The translations under genes and the position numbers were made by a program. This document shows, in pieces, positions 10,049 through 20,800 of a stretch of 64,000 bases of DNA; position 1 is the stretch's first letter; every line of letters starts with the position of its first letter. The notes under the pieces are model-generated. The model was given only the letters and a program-made list of their open reading frames with translations. It did no database searches and had not been told where the DNA came from. This DNA comes from Viola odorata. Lineage: Eukaryota; Streptophyta; Magnoliopsida; Malpighiales; Violaceae. The stretch spans positions 41,605,514 to 41,669,513 of the forward strand of contig OY829537.1 in NCBI GenBank assembly GCA_963691705.1, given 5' to 3'.

Positions 10049-12121
10049 TCCCCTCCCCCTTTGAGAGGATTCGACCTCAAATCCAGACGCTTTTCCTCCG
10101 CCAGCTCCTCATCATCACCTATAAAGTAAGGGGATAAATCATTAACATTGAAGGTGGGATTAACATTGCCAAAAGATGAAGGAATATCAAGGCGATAAGC
10201 ATTGTCATTAATCTTCTCCACAATGAGGAATGGTCCATCTCCCTGTTGGCTAAGCTTGCCCTTCCGGTGATGAGGAAAACGTTCCTTCCTCAAGTGAAGC
10301 CAAACCCATTCTCTCACTTCAAAGGACTTGATGTGGTGACCCGAGTTGTGCTTGTACATCGACTTTGCATTCAATGCCTCCATACGTTCCTTAGCCTTGC
10401 CGTGTAATTTCTTCACCAAAGCTGCCTTCACCTCGCCATCTAAGCTAGCATATTCTTTCAAAGGTAGAGGTAACAAGTCTATGGGGGTGAGGGGGTTAAA
10501 CCCATAGACACGTTCAAAAGGAGAAAATCTAGTAGACGAATGCATGGTGAGATTGTAAGCAAAATCAATGAAAGGAATGCAATCACCCCAAGCTTTAGCA
10601 TATTGTTGAATTATGACACGCAACATTGTTCCTAGAGTCCTATTGACAACTTCAGTTTGACCGTCCGTTTGTGGATGACAAGATGTAGAGAACAAAAGTT
10701 TCGTGCCAAGTTTAGCCCACAAGGTACGCCAAAAATGACTAAGAAATTTACTGTCTCTATCACTAACAATAGCCATAGGTATGCCATGTAGCCTAACAAT
10801 TTCTTGGAAAAATAGATTTGCAATGTGTGATGCATCATTTATTGTGTGACATGGAATAAAATGTGCCATTTATGAAAACCGATCTACCAAACCAAATAAA
10901 GAATCCTTGCCCCTTTTGGTCTAGGGAAGGCCAATCACGAAGTCCATAGAGATGTCACACCAAGAATGAGATGCAACAGGTAAAGGCGTGTAAAGTCCAT
11001 GATCTAAGTATTTAGATTTAGCACATTTACAAGCAAGGCATTTATCAACAAAATGAGCAACATCCTTTTTCATCTTAGGCCAAAAGAAATGTTCCCTAAG
11101 CATGTAATGTGTCTTTTCATTTGTTATGAGGTCTATTGGCGCAAGTAAGGTAAATGTCCTTAAAATCATCATCATTCACATACAAGGAAGTAAGGTGTGA
11201 AAATCGAGTATTAAGAGAATTTAGGAGAGGGTACCTTCGTGAGAGCGCATCCGCTACTATGTTTTCCTTGCCCTTCAAGTATTTGATGTGATATGGAAAA
11301 TGCTCAATAAACTCCATCGACGAGGCATGATGTTTGTTGAGTTTCCCTTGGCCTTTCAAATACTTTAGACTCAAGTGATCCATGTGTATCACAAACTCTT
11401 TTGGCAAGAGATAATGCTCCCAAACATCAAATGCGTGAACGAGGGCGTATAATTCACGATCATACGTGCAATAGTTGAGTTGTTGCCCTTTCAATTTCTC
11501 ACTAAAGAATGCCACTGGTTTCTTTTCTTGAATCAACACTGCGCTAATGCCAATCCTGCTAGCATCACATTCAACCTCAAATGTCTTGTCAAAATTTGGC
11601 AATGCTAGAACTAGGCTGGAAGAGAGTTTCTCCTTAAGCGCGTTGAAGGCCGACTCTTATTCTTCACCCCACTTGAAAGGAACATTCTTCTTGGTGAGGG
11701 CATTGAGTGGCGCAGCAATGGTGGAAAAGTCTTTGACAAATCGACGGTAAAATCCGGCCAATCCATGGAAGGAACGAACCTCACCTATATTTGTTGGTGT
11801 AGGCCATTCGGAAATGGGTTTGATTTTGTCCTTGTCAACCTTAAGTCCATCTGCACCTATAATGAAACCAAGAAAGTGTACCTATTCCAAACAAAACTCA
11901 CATTTAGACAATTTAGCAAAGAGTTTATGTTCCCGAAGGGTGAGAAAAACTTGGTGCAAGTGTGCAATGTGATCATTTGTAGACTTGCTATACACTAAGA
12001 TGTCATAGAAATAAACAACAACAAATCTTCTTATGAAAGTTCTAAGTACAGGATTGACACGCGCGTCAAGTGCTTTGTAGATGCCGTACGATTTTTTTAT
12101 GAATAAAGTAACATTTCCCAT
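9889..12121 (-). pseudogene. A0 pol: RT end, RNase H, integrase, broken
   Basis: Pieces in order on the minus strand. 12121-11882: RT around FVVVYFYDILVYSKS, with the YFDD active site changed to YFYD. 11602-11117: RNase H, including [18 protein letters not shown] and [10 protein letters not shown]. 11175-10921: integrase zinc region, but its His-His half is deleted. 10869-9889: integrase core with IVSDRDSKF and QTDGQTEVVNRTL, then the C-terminal domain to VNDLSPYF. Stops interrupt at about 10920 and 10870. The last ~50 residues are encoded by the LTR. Not functional. Confidence 0.88.
10049..10063 (-). other. A0 polypurine tract
   Basis: The minus strand reads AAAGGGGGAGGGGA directly before the LTR TG; this primes plus-strand DNA synthesis. 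Confidence 0.7.
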
Positions 12122-12756
12122 TTTCTCTTTTCTTGTTCTCGCGTTAACCCTATGATCGTTGGGTGATTGACGCTGAGCGGTTGATTATTGCTTCACACAA
12201 CCATCTTTTTAACTTCTCATTGTTAACTGTCTTCCTCTAACATCGAGGGTGCTTGGCTTTAAATTTTCTTTTAATGCATTTCCACGTGTCATCTTCTGTT
12301 TTACGCGTGTCTCGTTCTGATAGGTTGTTTGGTCACCTTCGTGAGGTTTGACCTTTAAGAGGAAACAACTTCTCTCCTCTCAACCTTTTACTTGCATTTT
12401 GAATTTTTCCTTCTATTCTCTGCTCTTCTCCTTCGCTTGAAGAAAATTTCATCAACTGTTCGTCGGCTCAGGCGATCCGTCTATTCTGCTGTTCTCCTTT
12501 CTAAGGTACCCTGTTCCACCTTCTTCTGGTTTTTCTTTTACTACCTCTTTACTATGCGCCGCACGAGATCTCAGACAGCCCCTCGGGAGCCTTTAGATTC
12601 TGAGATCGAGAATACTGCAAGTGTTTTTACTTGTGAGACCGTTCTGCGGCTCGAGCTAGAGAGTCATGGTATCTCCTTCCCCAACGATTATACTGTTATG
12701 CTTCCAGATAAGCATAGTACAACATCTACAAAGTGCTTGACGCGTGTGTCAATCCT
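12050..12756. repeat. Segment bounded by a 40-bp imperfect inverted repeat
   Basis: The left arm 12050-12089 and the reverse complement of the right arm 12717-12756 agree at 35 of 40 positions, and every mismatch is a transition. Both arms contain GGATTGACAC, CGCGTCAAG and CTTTGTAGATG. The arms sit at the break in A0 RT on one side and at the break of the Tat-2 antisense gene on the other. No matching target duplication is evident. The 627 bp between the arms hold a promoter-like stretch and the start of a Tat accessory gene. Confidence 0.7.
12554..12716 (+). pseudogene. N-terminal fragment of a Tat accessory gene (Transposase_28-like)
   Basis: A frame opening with ATG at 12554 (MRRTRSQTAPREPLDS) is homologous to the first ~55 residues of the intact antisense gene at 60685-63018: both have T-x-SV-x-T-x-E-x-(V/I)LR-x-x-L-x-x-HG and then a P-x-x-Y block. 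It is cut off at the right inverted-repeat arm. Upstream (12250-12550) is a pyrimidine-rich leader with a TTTAAATTT stretch. It lies on the opposite strand to the neighbouring Tat-2 gene, so it comes from a different Tat copy. Confidence 0.6.
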
Positions 12757-13186
12757 CGTCAAGCCAGTAAGAAGGCCAATAGAAATCATCTCCATCCAAA
12801 GATGGCAGTTCTTCATTAAGTAAAGGAAAAGGATCGTCAGGTTCTTTCTCTTTGCCTTGCTCTGACCGGGGTCCTCCAAAAGCCTTTTCCCCTTTGAAGG
12901 AGTCATGCACGGGTCCCCCCTGACGGCAGAGGCCGTAATTTCAGGACCAACGTCGCGAGCAGGGATTCCTTCCCCCGACGTGAAGTGTCTGACGTGAGGA
13001 AATAACCCCTTATCGCCCTGTACTATTGGCGAAGAAAAAGCCGTGAAACTGGAAGAGTCACGACCAGTGTCGAAAGCTTTAGATTTTTCCTCTTTGATTT
13101 CTTACGACCCTTACGTTGAGAAAATCGCCTTTTGAGGCACGACAGAGAAGGATTGTCAAAATCTGGAGAGGTAGGAGGAGTCTGTG
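12757..13186 (+). mobile_element. Tat-2 element, left fragment
   Basis: Left half of a Tat-type element split by element C. The right half starts at 34575. The target duplication CTGTG (13182-13186 and 34570-34574) proves the two halves were once joined. This piece carries the body of an antisense accessory gene. The gag-pol and 5' LTR of Tat-2 are not in the window. Confidence 0.75.
12757..13186 (-). pseudogene. Tat-2 antisense accessory gene, downstream part, frameshifted
   Basis: Reading leftward from 13186 the frame continues that of 34617-34575 (QTPPTSPDFDNPSLS...), then becomes Lys/Arg-rich (RRFSQRKGRKKSKRK). Frameshifts near 13080 and 12840 separate it from a second stretch with GKRLLEDPGQSKAKRK and a third with LLNEELPSLDGDDFYWPSY. 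The basic stretch could be a nuclear-localisation signal, by inference. It ends at the right inverted-repeat arm. No known domain is recognised. Confidence 0.5.
13182..13186. repeat. Target-site duplication of element C (left)
   Basis: CTGTG, matched by CTGTG at 34570-34574. Confidence 0.9.
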
Positions 13187-13861
13187 TGATACGATCCAAA
13201 CGCCTAGATGGAGATGAAGGTGCGAATCGAAGGGAGCAATCAGATCTAGTCCTCTTTAGGAGGATGGTTGCCTTGACAAACGGATGGATGTATGTGGGTT
13301 ATTTGAAGGGGACAAGGAATTTAAGGTGCAGCGGAACAAGATGGAGGATGTTTGTTTGTGTATTGATGGTTAAACAAAGTAATGAACTTGATAATCACAG
13401 TGAACCCTTCTAGGAGTAATCCCTAGACAACCTCACCACAAGATGATCAAGGATCTTTCTTTGGATTCATGAACAAGCTCAAGAACAACTTAAGCAACTT
13501 GATTATAAGAAATGAATGGATACGCAAGGTTGTTAGCCCTAGTGGCTTCGGTCACCAAGAACCCTAACAAGTGCCCATCTAAGGGCTTGGTTCCATCGGT
13601 CTAGGTCGATGAGTGGCTTAAGGCTTAAGTGATGAATATCAACAAAATCAAAAGCAACCTAGAAATGAAGACAAGTCCTTCATTTTATAGGGAAAGTAAA
13701 TACAAGGGTAAAAAGACCCATAACACCCTTGGACAAAGGGACTAGAGCCGCTGGGCCACGGGTCAGGCCAAGGGCTCGAACGCTGGCTCGGATGGCCCGG
13801 ACGCTGGCTCGGACACGGGCTCGGCCACGAGCTCGGACGCGGACTAGGACATGGCTTGCGA

Positions 13862-13995
13862 TACGGCTCTGACACGGTCATGTGACGGGGCTCGGGGAGG
13901 GTCGTGTGACGTGGCTCGGACATGTCCGTGTGATAAGGCCCGTACGTGGCCATGTGATAGGGCTCGGACGCTGTCGTGTGACAGGGCTCTCGTAC
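13862..13995. repeat. GC-rich minisatellite in C left LTR
   Basis: About five diverged units of roughly 24 bp with the core GTGTGAC(A/G)(A/G)GGCTCGGAC. The right LTR has about one more unit, so copy number has changed since insertion. Confidence 0.75.
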
Positions 13996-14261
13996 AGACA
14001 TGCGGACATAAGGCTGGACATAGGCGCGTGGGCGCAAGGCAAGGCAAGGCTCAGGCGCACGCTGGCAAGGCAAGGCACGGACGTGCCAAGGTAAGGCCGG
14101 ACTCGGGCGCAAGACTGGGGTGAGGCTCACGGTGCCAAGGCAAGGCAAGGCTCGGGCGTAAGGCGGGGCAGGGGCGTGCCATGGCTGGGCTCGGGCCCGC
14201 GAGGGCATGCGATGGCCATGGATGGCACGGGCGTGCGAGAGAGAGATGGGGCACGGCCCTG

Positions 14262-14266
14262 CGAGG
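14262..14266. repeat. Target-site duplication of element A (left)
   Basis: CGAGG, matched at 21741-21745. Confidence 0.93.
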
Positions 14267-15206
14267 TGATACGATCCTGGTTCCTTAGGATGCGTAGCAC
14301 CAATTTTTGATCTTTGTTCAAAGATGGATTTCCTGCGGAATAGATAGAATAGATAGAACTCACTTGCACAATTAAGACCTGCTGAACGCTAAGCAACAGC
14401 CAACCAAAATCCGAACAAGAGAGGGTCCTTGTGAATGATAAACTTGCACAACTAAGACCTGCTGAACGCTAAGCAACAGCCAACCAAAGTCCGAACAAGA
14501 AGATAAACAACAAGTAGGATGCAATTCCAAGATTTACTTGTATACGACTCAAGTATTGCGGACTCAAGAAGAACAAGGTTCAACCAACTTGAACAAGGGG
14601 CGGAGATTGAAGAGAATATCTCAATTTATCAAATAACAGCCAACTTAATAAAGTGGCCAAGTGGTTCCTTATATAGGTTACAAACAAACCCTAATAGCAA
14701 ACCAAATAGGAATAGAAGTAGGACTTCTAAAATAGGAAGATAACTTAACTAATTAAAACTGTCTAATTAACTAATTAAGCTAAAATAATTAAAGTCAACA
14801 ACTTCAACTTCAGTCAACGCGCGCTTCTGGACACGCGAAACGGGCAGGAGCCGTTTTGAGCAATCGGCACGCGAGACAGATGAGTGAAACGGCAATGGCT
14901 GAGTGAAACGGTCAGGTGCCGATTAAGCGAAACGGACAAGAGCCATTTTGAACGAATCGGACAAGAGCCGTTTTGGTGACAAACGGTCAAGTGTCATTTC
15001 TGGCAGAATCATCTTCGGGCATTGTGAATGTAAGGAGATTCACAACTCTTGGTGTCTTCTCTTTAAGTGCAGCTTCCTCACTTGTCCTCTCACATTCCAG
15101 CTCCTTGTGAATGAGAGATGACAAACGGTCTTGAAGCTTTCTAGCTCTGGCTCGAGTCATTGGACCAGTTGGTGGTAACGGTAGTTGGATGCGTGGATTC
15201 GCATCA
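14267..15206 (-). repeat. Element A 3' LTR
   Basis: TGATACGATCC...CGCATCA in plus orientation, 940 bp. The inner ~220 bp (14987-15206) encode the end of pol. A TATA box (minus strand CCTATATAAGG) lies at 14667-14677. A ~58-bp stretch is duplicated in tandem with an 80-bp period (14363-14420 and 14443-14500). Confidence 0.95.
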
Positions 15207-18200
15207 TTCCCTCCCCCTTCGGAAGGATTCGCCCTCGAATCCGAATCGGCATCAGCTGAAAGTCCATACTCGTCATCTGCATCAAACAATTCTAAGTCAG
15301 AAACATTAAAGGTAGAGCTAACGGCACCATACTCACTCGGCAACGCCAGTTTATAGGCATTGTTGTTGATCCTCTCGACAATCTGGAACGGTCCATCGCC
15401 TCTAGGAGATAGCTTGCCGCGGCGTTGGGCAGGAAAACGCTCCTTGCGCATATGCAACCAAACCCAATCGCCAACTTGGAACGTCACTAGCCGTCGGCCA
15501 TCGTTCCGTTTCAGCCTCAACTTCTCATTCATGCGCTCAATGTTCTGCTTTGCCTTAGCATGCAATTGCTTGACAAAATCAGCCTTCTGGGCACCATCTA
15601 AACTTACAACATCACTCAAAGGTAAAGGAGTTAAATCCAAAACAGTTCTAGGATTAAATCCATACACTAGTTCAAACGGCGAGTAATGAGTAGTAGAATG
15701 AACAGCACGGTTGTAAGCAAATTCAATAAACGGTAAATGATCAACCCAAGTAGAAACATGCTTACGAACTAGGGTGCGTAAAAGGGAGCCAAGAGTCCGA
15801 TTTACCACCTCAGTTTGACCATCCGTTTGTGGGTGATAAGATGTAGAATACAATAACTTAGTAGCATCAGAAGTAGTCGAACATGCAATAAAATGGGACA
15901 TTTTTGAAAACCTGTCCACCACAACAAAAACACTATCCTTACCATTCCTAGACCTGGGTAGTCCGACGACAAACTCCATGGACAAATCGGTCCAGGGATG
16001 AGAAGGAACAGGTAACGGCATGTATTCTCCATGACCAGCAGATTTAGATTTGGCTCTACGACAAGTCAAACATCTAGCAATAATGCGCACGACATCACGC
16101 TTCATGTGAGGCCAATAAAAGTGATCATGTAACACATCCAAAGTTTTAGTCACGCCAAAGTGACCCATTAAACCACCACTATGGGCTTCATGCACCAGTA
16201 ATTCACGAAGAGAACAATGAGGAATACACAAGTGTTTACCTTTAAATAAATATCCCTCTTGTTTAAAGAATTTAGAACCAGAAATAGAAACGCCATGCAT
16301 ATAAATATCACCAAAATCAGAATCGGCAGCATAGAGTTCTATAATATGCGAAAATCCAAGTAATTTGGCATTTAGAGAAGTAATGAGCACGTACCTTCGA
16401 GATAGTGCATCAGCAACAACATTCTCTTTACCTTGCTTGTACTGAATGTGGTAAGGGAAGGCTTCAATGAATTCCATCCAAACGGCATGTCGCCGATTCA
16501 GCTTCCCTTGACCCTTTAGGTATTTCAAGCTCAAATGGTCTGTGTGGATGATAAACTCTCTCGGCATCAAGTAGTGTTGCCATGTTTCCAACGCTCTGAC
16601 AAGAGCATAGAATTCCTTGTCATAGGTAGGATATCAGAGTTGAGCATCCTTGAGCTTTTCACTGAAAAAGGCAATCGGTCGCTTCTCTTGCATCAGAACG
16701 GCGCCGATTCCTAACCCGCTGGCGTCACACTCTATCTCAAATGCCTTGCTGAAGTCGGGCAGTGCTAGGACGGGAGCGGCACAGAGCCGATCCTTGAGGG
16801 TAGCAAACGCCTCTTCTTGTTGCTGATCCCACCTGAAAATAAGATTCTTCTTGGTTAATTCATTCAGAGGAACAACGATGGTGCTAAAGTCTTTGACAAA
16901 TCGCCGATAGAAGCTCGCCAAGCCATGGAATGATCGCACATCACTAACGGACTTCGGCGTCGGCCACTCCTGAATCGCGCGGATTTTCTCTTCATCCACT
17001 TTAACGCCATCTGCACTCACAATAAAACCAAGAAAACCAACTTGTTCCATTGCGAATGAACACTTACTAGGTTTAGCATATAATACCTATTCACGAAGTG
17101 TTAGAAAAACCTCCCTAAGATGCAAAACATGCTCATCAAAAGATTTGTTATAGACTAAAATGTCATCAAAATAAACGACAACAAATCTGCCAATTAAGTG
17201 CCGAAGTACGTGGTTCATTAACCTCATAAAGGTGCTAGGGGCATTAGTTAAACCAAACGGCATAACCATCCACTCATACAAACCATACTTAGTTTTGAAA
17301 GCAGTTTTCCATTCATCCCCTTCTTTCATGCGAATTTGGTGGTAACCACTCATTAAATCAATTTTAGAAAAAATTTGACTACCACTTAATTCATCTAACA
17401 TGTCATCTAATCGAGGAATAGGGTGGCGATACTTTACAGTGATTTTGTTGACTGCTCGGCAATCAACGCACATTCTCCAAGTGTCGTCTTTCTTTGGTAC
17501 TAGAATGACAGGAACGGCACATGGAGACAGGCTCTCCCGAACGTACCCACGCGCAAGCAAATCGTCCACTTGCCGTTGCAGTTCCTTTGTCTCCTCTGGA
17601 TTGGATCGGTAGGCTGGCCGATGCGGAATTGCCGATCCAGGGACAAAGTCAATCTGATGTTCTATGCCTCGAAACGGAGGTAGGCCAGGCGGCATCTCTT
17701 CGGGTAGAACATCGGAAAATTCCTGCAAGAGAGAAGAAAGTCCAATCAGAACGGCATGTTCACGATCCGTTTCATCAGATAGCAAACAGTAAGAGCGAAA
17801 ACGGATTTGAAGGAAGGGACGGCTTTCGCCAAAACCGTGTTTGTAAGAAATCAGTGCTTTCCTCACTTCACTCCCTTTGGCATATACACTCAATTTCTTT
17901 TTATTTGCCTCTCCTTTTCTCTCAATGCCACTCTCAGCACGCTTACTATTTTCGTGCGAATGTTTACTCTCTCCCTCTGCATGCTTGCTCTTTTCATGCG
18001 AATGTTGAAAGCTCACACGCTCAGTTTGGCTCTCAATGTTTTTCACACTCAAACCTTCTTTTTCTCTCTCAAGCTGTGTCGCTATTTCATATTCAGCATG
18101 TGACTTAGCAAGCCATTGCTGATCCTTAAACACTTCAGCTTGTGTTAACGGTGCCAAGGTGAATTTTTGACCATCCTTTTCTATCTTGTAAAGATTTCTC

Positions 18201-18499
18201 CTTCCCTCATGATTTGCCGCTCGGTCAAACTGCCACGGTCGCCCAAGGATGATATGGCTCGCTTGCATCGGCACAACATCACAGAGAACTTCATCATAGT
18301 ACTTGCCAATTCTGAACTTTGCAAGTACCTGTTTGGTTACCTTAATACCGTTGTCATCCGTCATCCAATGTAGAAGATATGGTTTCGGATGCCTTACCGT
18401 TGGTAAACCCAGTTTATCAACCATCAACCAACTCGCACAGTTGGTGCAACTACCGTTATCAATGATAATGGAACAACCTTTCTTGTCTATCACGCCTCA
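14987..18499 (-). pseudogene. Element A pol: protease, RT, RNase H, integrase; three stops and an integrase deletion
   Basis: Continues the gag frame; together gag-pol is one 1635-codon frame (19891-14987) broken by TGA at 18497, TAG at 17087 and TGA at 16634. Protease: IIIDNGSC just after the first stop. A Glu/Lys/Ser-rich linker leads to RT (SPCAVPVILVPKK, YHQIRM, active site YFDDILVYN near 17160). RNase H has [15 protein letters not shown] and ends [10 protein letters not shown]. The integrase zinc region ([22 protein letters not shown]) is intact. The core lacks about 50 residues between SDATK and LLYSTSYHPQTDG, removing the second catalytic Asp. The C-terminal tail with PMTRARARKLQ is LTR-encoded. 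Two of the three stops fit CGA to TGA. Non-functional integrase. Confidence 0.93.
15207..15222 (-). other. Element A polypurine tract
   Basis: The minus strand reads CCGAAGGGGGAGGGAA immediately before the LTR TG; it is also translated as part of pol. Confidence 0.85.
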
Positions 18500-19891
18500 G
18501 GTATGAAACAGATTGGTCCGTTGCTCCTCATCACAAACTTCTTCTGTGGTTTGTACGTTGAGGTTCCGACGCACAACAAGCAAGTTCACCTGCTCTCCTT
18601 CCTGTCGGTCAACATCTGAATCGGCATCGGCATTTTCCGATTCCGATTCCTCCCGCTCTTCATCCGATTCCTCCTCTCCATTCGGCCTGATGATGAAGAC
18701 TCTTTTGTTAGGGCATTCTGATTTCTTATGCCCTCGGCCGTTACACTTAAAACAAACAATCTCCGTAGTAGCTGGCCGATCCACTGGTGGAGTATAAGGT
18801 TTGGTAGTTGCCGTTTTAGAAGGAATAACAGCACTGGCAGATCCCTTCAAAACGGCAGGGGCCGTTTTGTCATCCTTATTCCAAGACGTCTTCTTCCAAG
18901 GTGTCGACCCAGTAGACTTATAGGAACTCCTAGCTTTCCTATGTTTCTCAATCTTTTGAGCCATATGAAGCATCTCCTCAATAGTGTTATATTGAGTCAG
19001 CTCCAATGCATCGGCAATATCTTGATTCAACCCAGCACTAAATCGTGCCATTGTCACTTCAGGTGCCTCAGTAATCCGTGCTTGAGCCAGGGCGATTTCC
19101 ATCTCATTAAAATAAGACCCAACCCCCTTACTGCCTTGCTTCAATGTTTGAAGCCGTTGATGAAGCTCTCGGTGAAAATGGGCAGGAACAAACCGTTGCC
19201 TCATCGCCTGATTCATCTCTTCCCAATTAGCAATCGGACCAGCTAAGACAGCTGCCCTTTTCAGATTGAACTGCTCCCACCAATGACTAGCATACCCACC
19301 GAATTCGACTGCTGCGAGCTGAACCTTTTTACTCTCCGAATAATTGTGACATACGAAGATGGCATCGACCTTTCGTTCCCATGTCAAGAATGCATCAGGA
19401 TCGTCAGTACGCTCGAACGGTGGTATTTTTATTTTGATGCTGCTGAGATTAGCATCCAAACGGTCATCCTCCCGTTCTCTCCTACCATCACGACGGTCTC
19501 GTCTCTCTCTCCTCTGTCCATCCCTTGTATTTATCCAGCCTTCTCCCCCATCAGGTTCTCCTTCCAAATCAGAATGTGGTAATTGTGGACCACGTCTGGC
19601 AAGTCGCCTAGGAGGGACCAAAGCAAGATTATGCCGACGATTCACATCACGTGGTCGACGGGCGTTGTCATCTTCTTCGGACAGATCAGTCAAACGGCCA
19701 TCACGTTGGTTATTCGCGGCTATAGGAACTGGATTAATGGTACCTAACGCTTCCACCCTAGCCATCCTTGCATCGGCAGTTAGTTGCCGCTCATTTGCAG
19801 TTAATTGCCGTTCATTCAATGTTCGGAGCTGTTCCGTCATGTTGGCTAGTATAGCCGATAGATCGGGTTGTTGTACTCCCTCTTGAGACAT
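18497..19891 (-). pseudogene. Element A gag (nucleocapsid polyprotein)
   Basis: Structural protein that packages element RNA. It starts at ATG 19891 (MSQEGVQQPDLS), 12 nt after an apparent splice acceptor. The N-terminus (to about residue 130) is Arg/Asp-rich. The capsid-like core follows: KIPPFERTDDPDAFLTWERK, VEFGGYASHWWEQ, HQRLQTLKQGSKGVGSYF and GLNQDIADALE. A single zinc knuckle CFKCNGRGHKKSECPN lies near 18757-18712, then an acidic stretch. The frame is 464 codons and ends at a TGA where element B has the Arg codon of HTRC, so the stop is probably a mutation and gag-pol was one fused polyprotein. Confidence 0.93.
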
Positions 19892-19950
19892 CGTTTACTT
19901 TTCCTGAAATTCACAACACCAAAGAAAACGTAAAATTGCACTAACCTAGC

Positions 19951-20010
19951 ACTCCCTCACGTGTTTACTCTCGTGTTTAATCACTCTAATAATCTCACAA
20001 AATCTCTCAA
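19951..20010 (-). promoter_or_regulatory. Conserved leader motif with G-box (element A)
   Basis: The minus strand holds GAGATTTTGTGAGATTA, GAGTGATTAAACACGAG and AAACACGTGAGGGAGTG in a row. The same block precedes gag in B (23651-23709) and D (51966-52023) and the ORF in C (31765-31826). CACGTG is a plant G-box. Function unknown. Confidence 0.7.
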
Positions 20011-20370
20011 AATTGCCTGCAAAGGTCAAGTGTTAGTGAGACTCAAGAATCCAAAGAAAAGCTTCCAAGAAGACTCTCAAAGAAAACTAGCATTGAAAAG
20101 AATGGTGACACTTGATATTTGAGTAATTGTAAGAACAACCAATCAAACAAATAGCAAGTAGAGTAGAAGGCAATTTCAAGGAATCAAAGAAAGCTCAACA
20201 TTGACTCGAAAGGACTCAAACAAGTTCAATTTCAGTTATGATTGTAATACCCAATCGCAGTGCAATTTAATTCCTTGATAAATCTGGTTTTTATGGAGCA
20301 AATACTTCGATATATTTTCGTATTTGCAGAATCGAATCCCTTTCTTTTCTTTGGGAATTTTCCCTGTTGT

Positions 20371-20390
20371 TTTTTTTTTTTTTTTTTTTG
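20371..20390. repeat. T20 homopolymer in element A leader
   Basis: Uninterrupted T run (A run on the coding strand). Similar A runs sit in the leaders of B, C and D. Confidence 0.8.
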
Positions 20391-20782
20391 ACAGCAAAAC
20401 ACAATTTAGTGTTTTGATCAGAACTTTTTACTCTGAACTCCGAATCGACCGATTCTTTTTGATTCGGAAGCCCAACAGATTCAGCTTTCCAACGAAACCA
20501 CAATTACTAAAATCGGACTTTAGTTGCTATATATATGAATACAAATTCGACAACTGATATTGAACAGAATTTTCTCTTGTATTTCGTGACCTTCCTGTGG
20601 GTAGAAAACGCAAGTAATTTAGCGAATTTCACACAACAAACTGGAACGAAACACAACCAATTGTATCCAAGTAACTAACCAAGCACAGCAAAGAAATCGG
20701 TTTTGAATGGAGTAGAAAGAAATACCGATTTCAACGATGGAAACTTGAAAACAATTAAGATACTTACCAATCTTTGAACGCC

Positions 20783-20798
20783 TTAAGCTCCGCTACCA
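20783..20798 (-). other. Element A primer-binding site
   Basis: The minus strand reads TGGTAGCGGAGC two bases after the LTR. It matches the plant initiator-Met primer site TGGTATCAGAGC at 10 of 12 positions. Confidence 0.65.
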
Positions 20799-20800
20799 AC

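Larger units (their letters stand above)
9324..12050 (-). mobile_element. Element A0: truncated CRM-like Ty3/gypsy
   Basis: Minus-strand pol from late RT to the pol C-terminus, followed by a polypurine tract and a 3' LTR. Everything upstream of the RT active site is missing: 5' LTR, gag, protease and most of RT. The break is at about 12050, where the inverted-repeat segment begins. The C-terminal motif LDLRSNPLKGGGDD spans the polypurine tract and runs into the LTR, as in elements A and B here. Confidence 0.8.
13187..14266 (-). repeat. Element C 3' LTR, segment 1
   Basis: Outer part of the left LTR, from TGATACGATCC to the A insertion point. It aligns to 33282-34360 of the right LTR. A TATA box on the minus strand (CCTATAAAATG, about 13680-13691) matches that of the other LTR. 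From 13740 on it becomes very GC-rich with short tandem repeats. Confidence 0.88.
19904..20767 (-). other. Apparent leader intron of element A
   Basis: The minus strand has TTG|GTAAGTATC 33 nt after the LTR end and TGAATTTCAG|G 12 nt before the gag ATG, giving an 864-nt intron. Elements B, C and D have splice-like sites at the same places. Predicted from sequence only. Confidence 0.45.

Noticed and set aside
12392..12553. N-terminal extension of the + strand ORF before ATG 12554
   Set aside because: The homology to the Tat accessory protein starts at 12554; the upstream part is a pyrimidine-rich leader.
13648..14254. Overlapping long ORFs on both strands in the GC-rich part of the C left LTR
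   Set aside because: Several frames are open at once because of GC-rich, stop-poor short tandem repeats; only the frame continuous with the C protein is considered, and even that is uncertain.
17521..18108. 195-codon plus-strand ORF
   Set aside because: Antisense shadow of the element A protease-RT linker.
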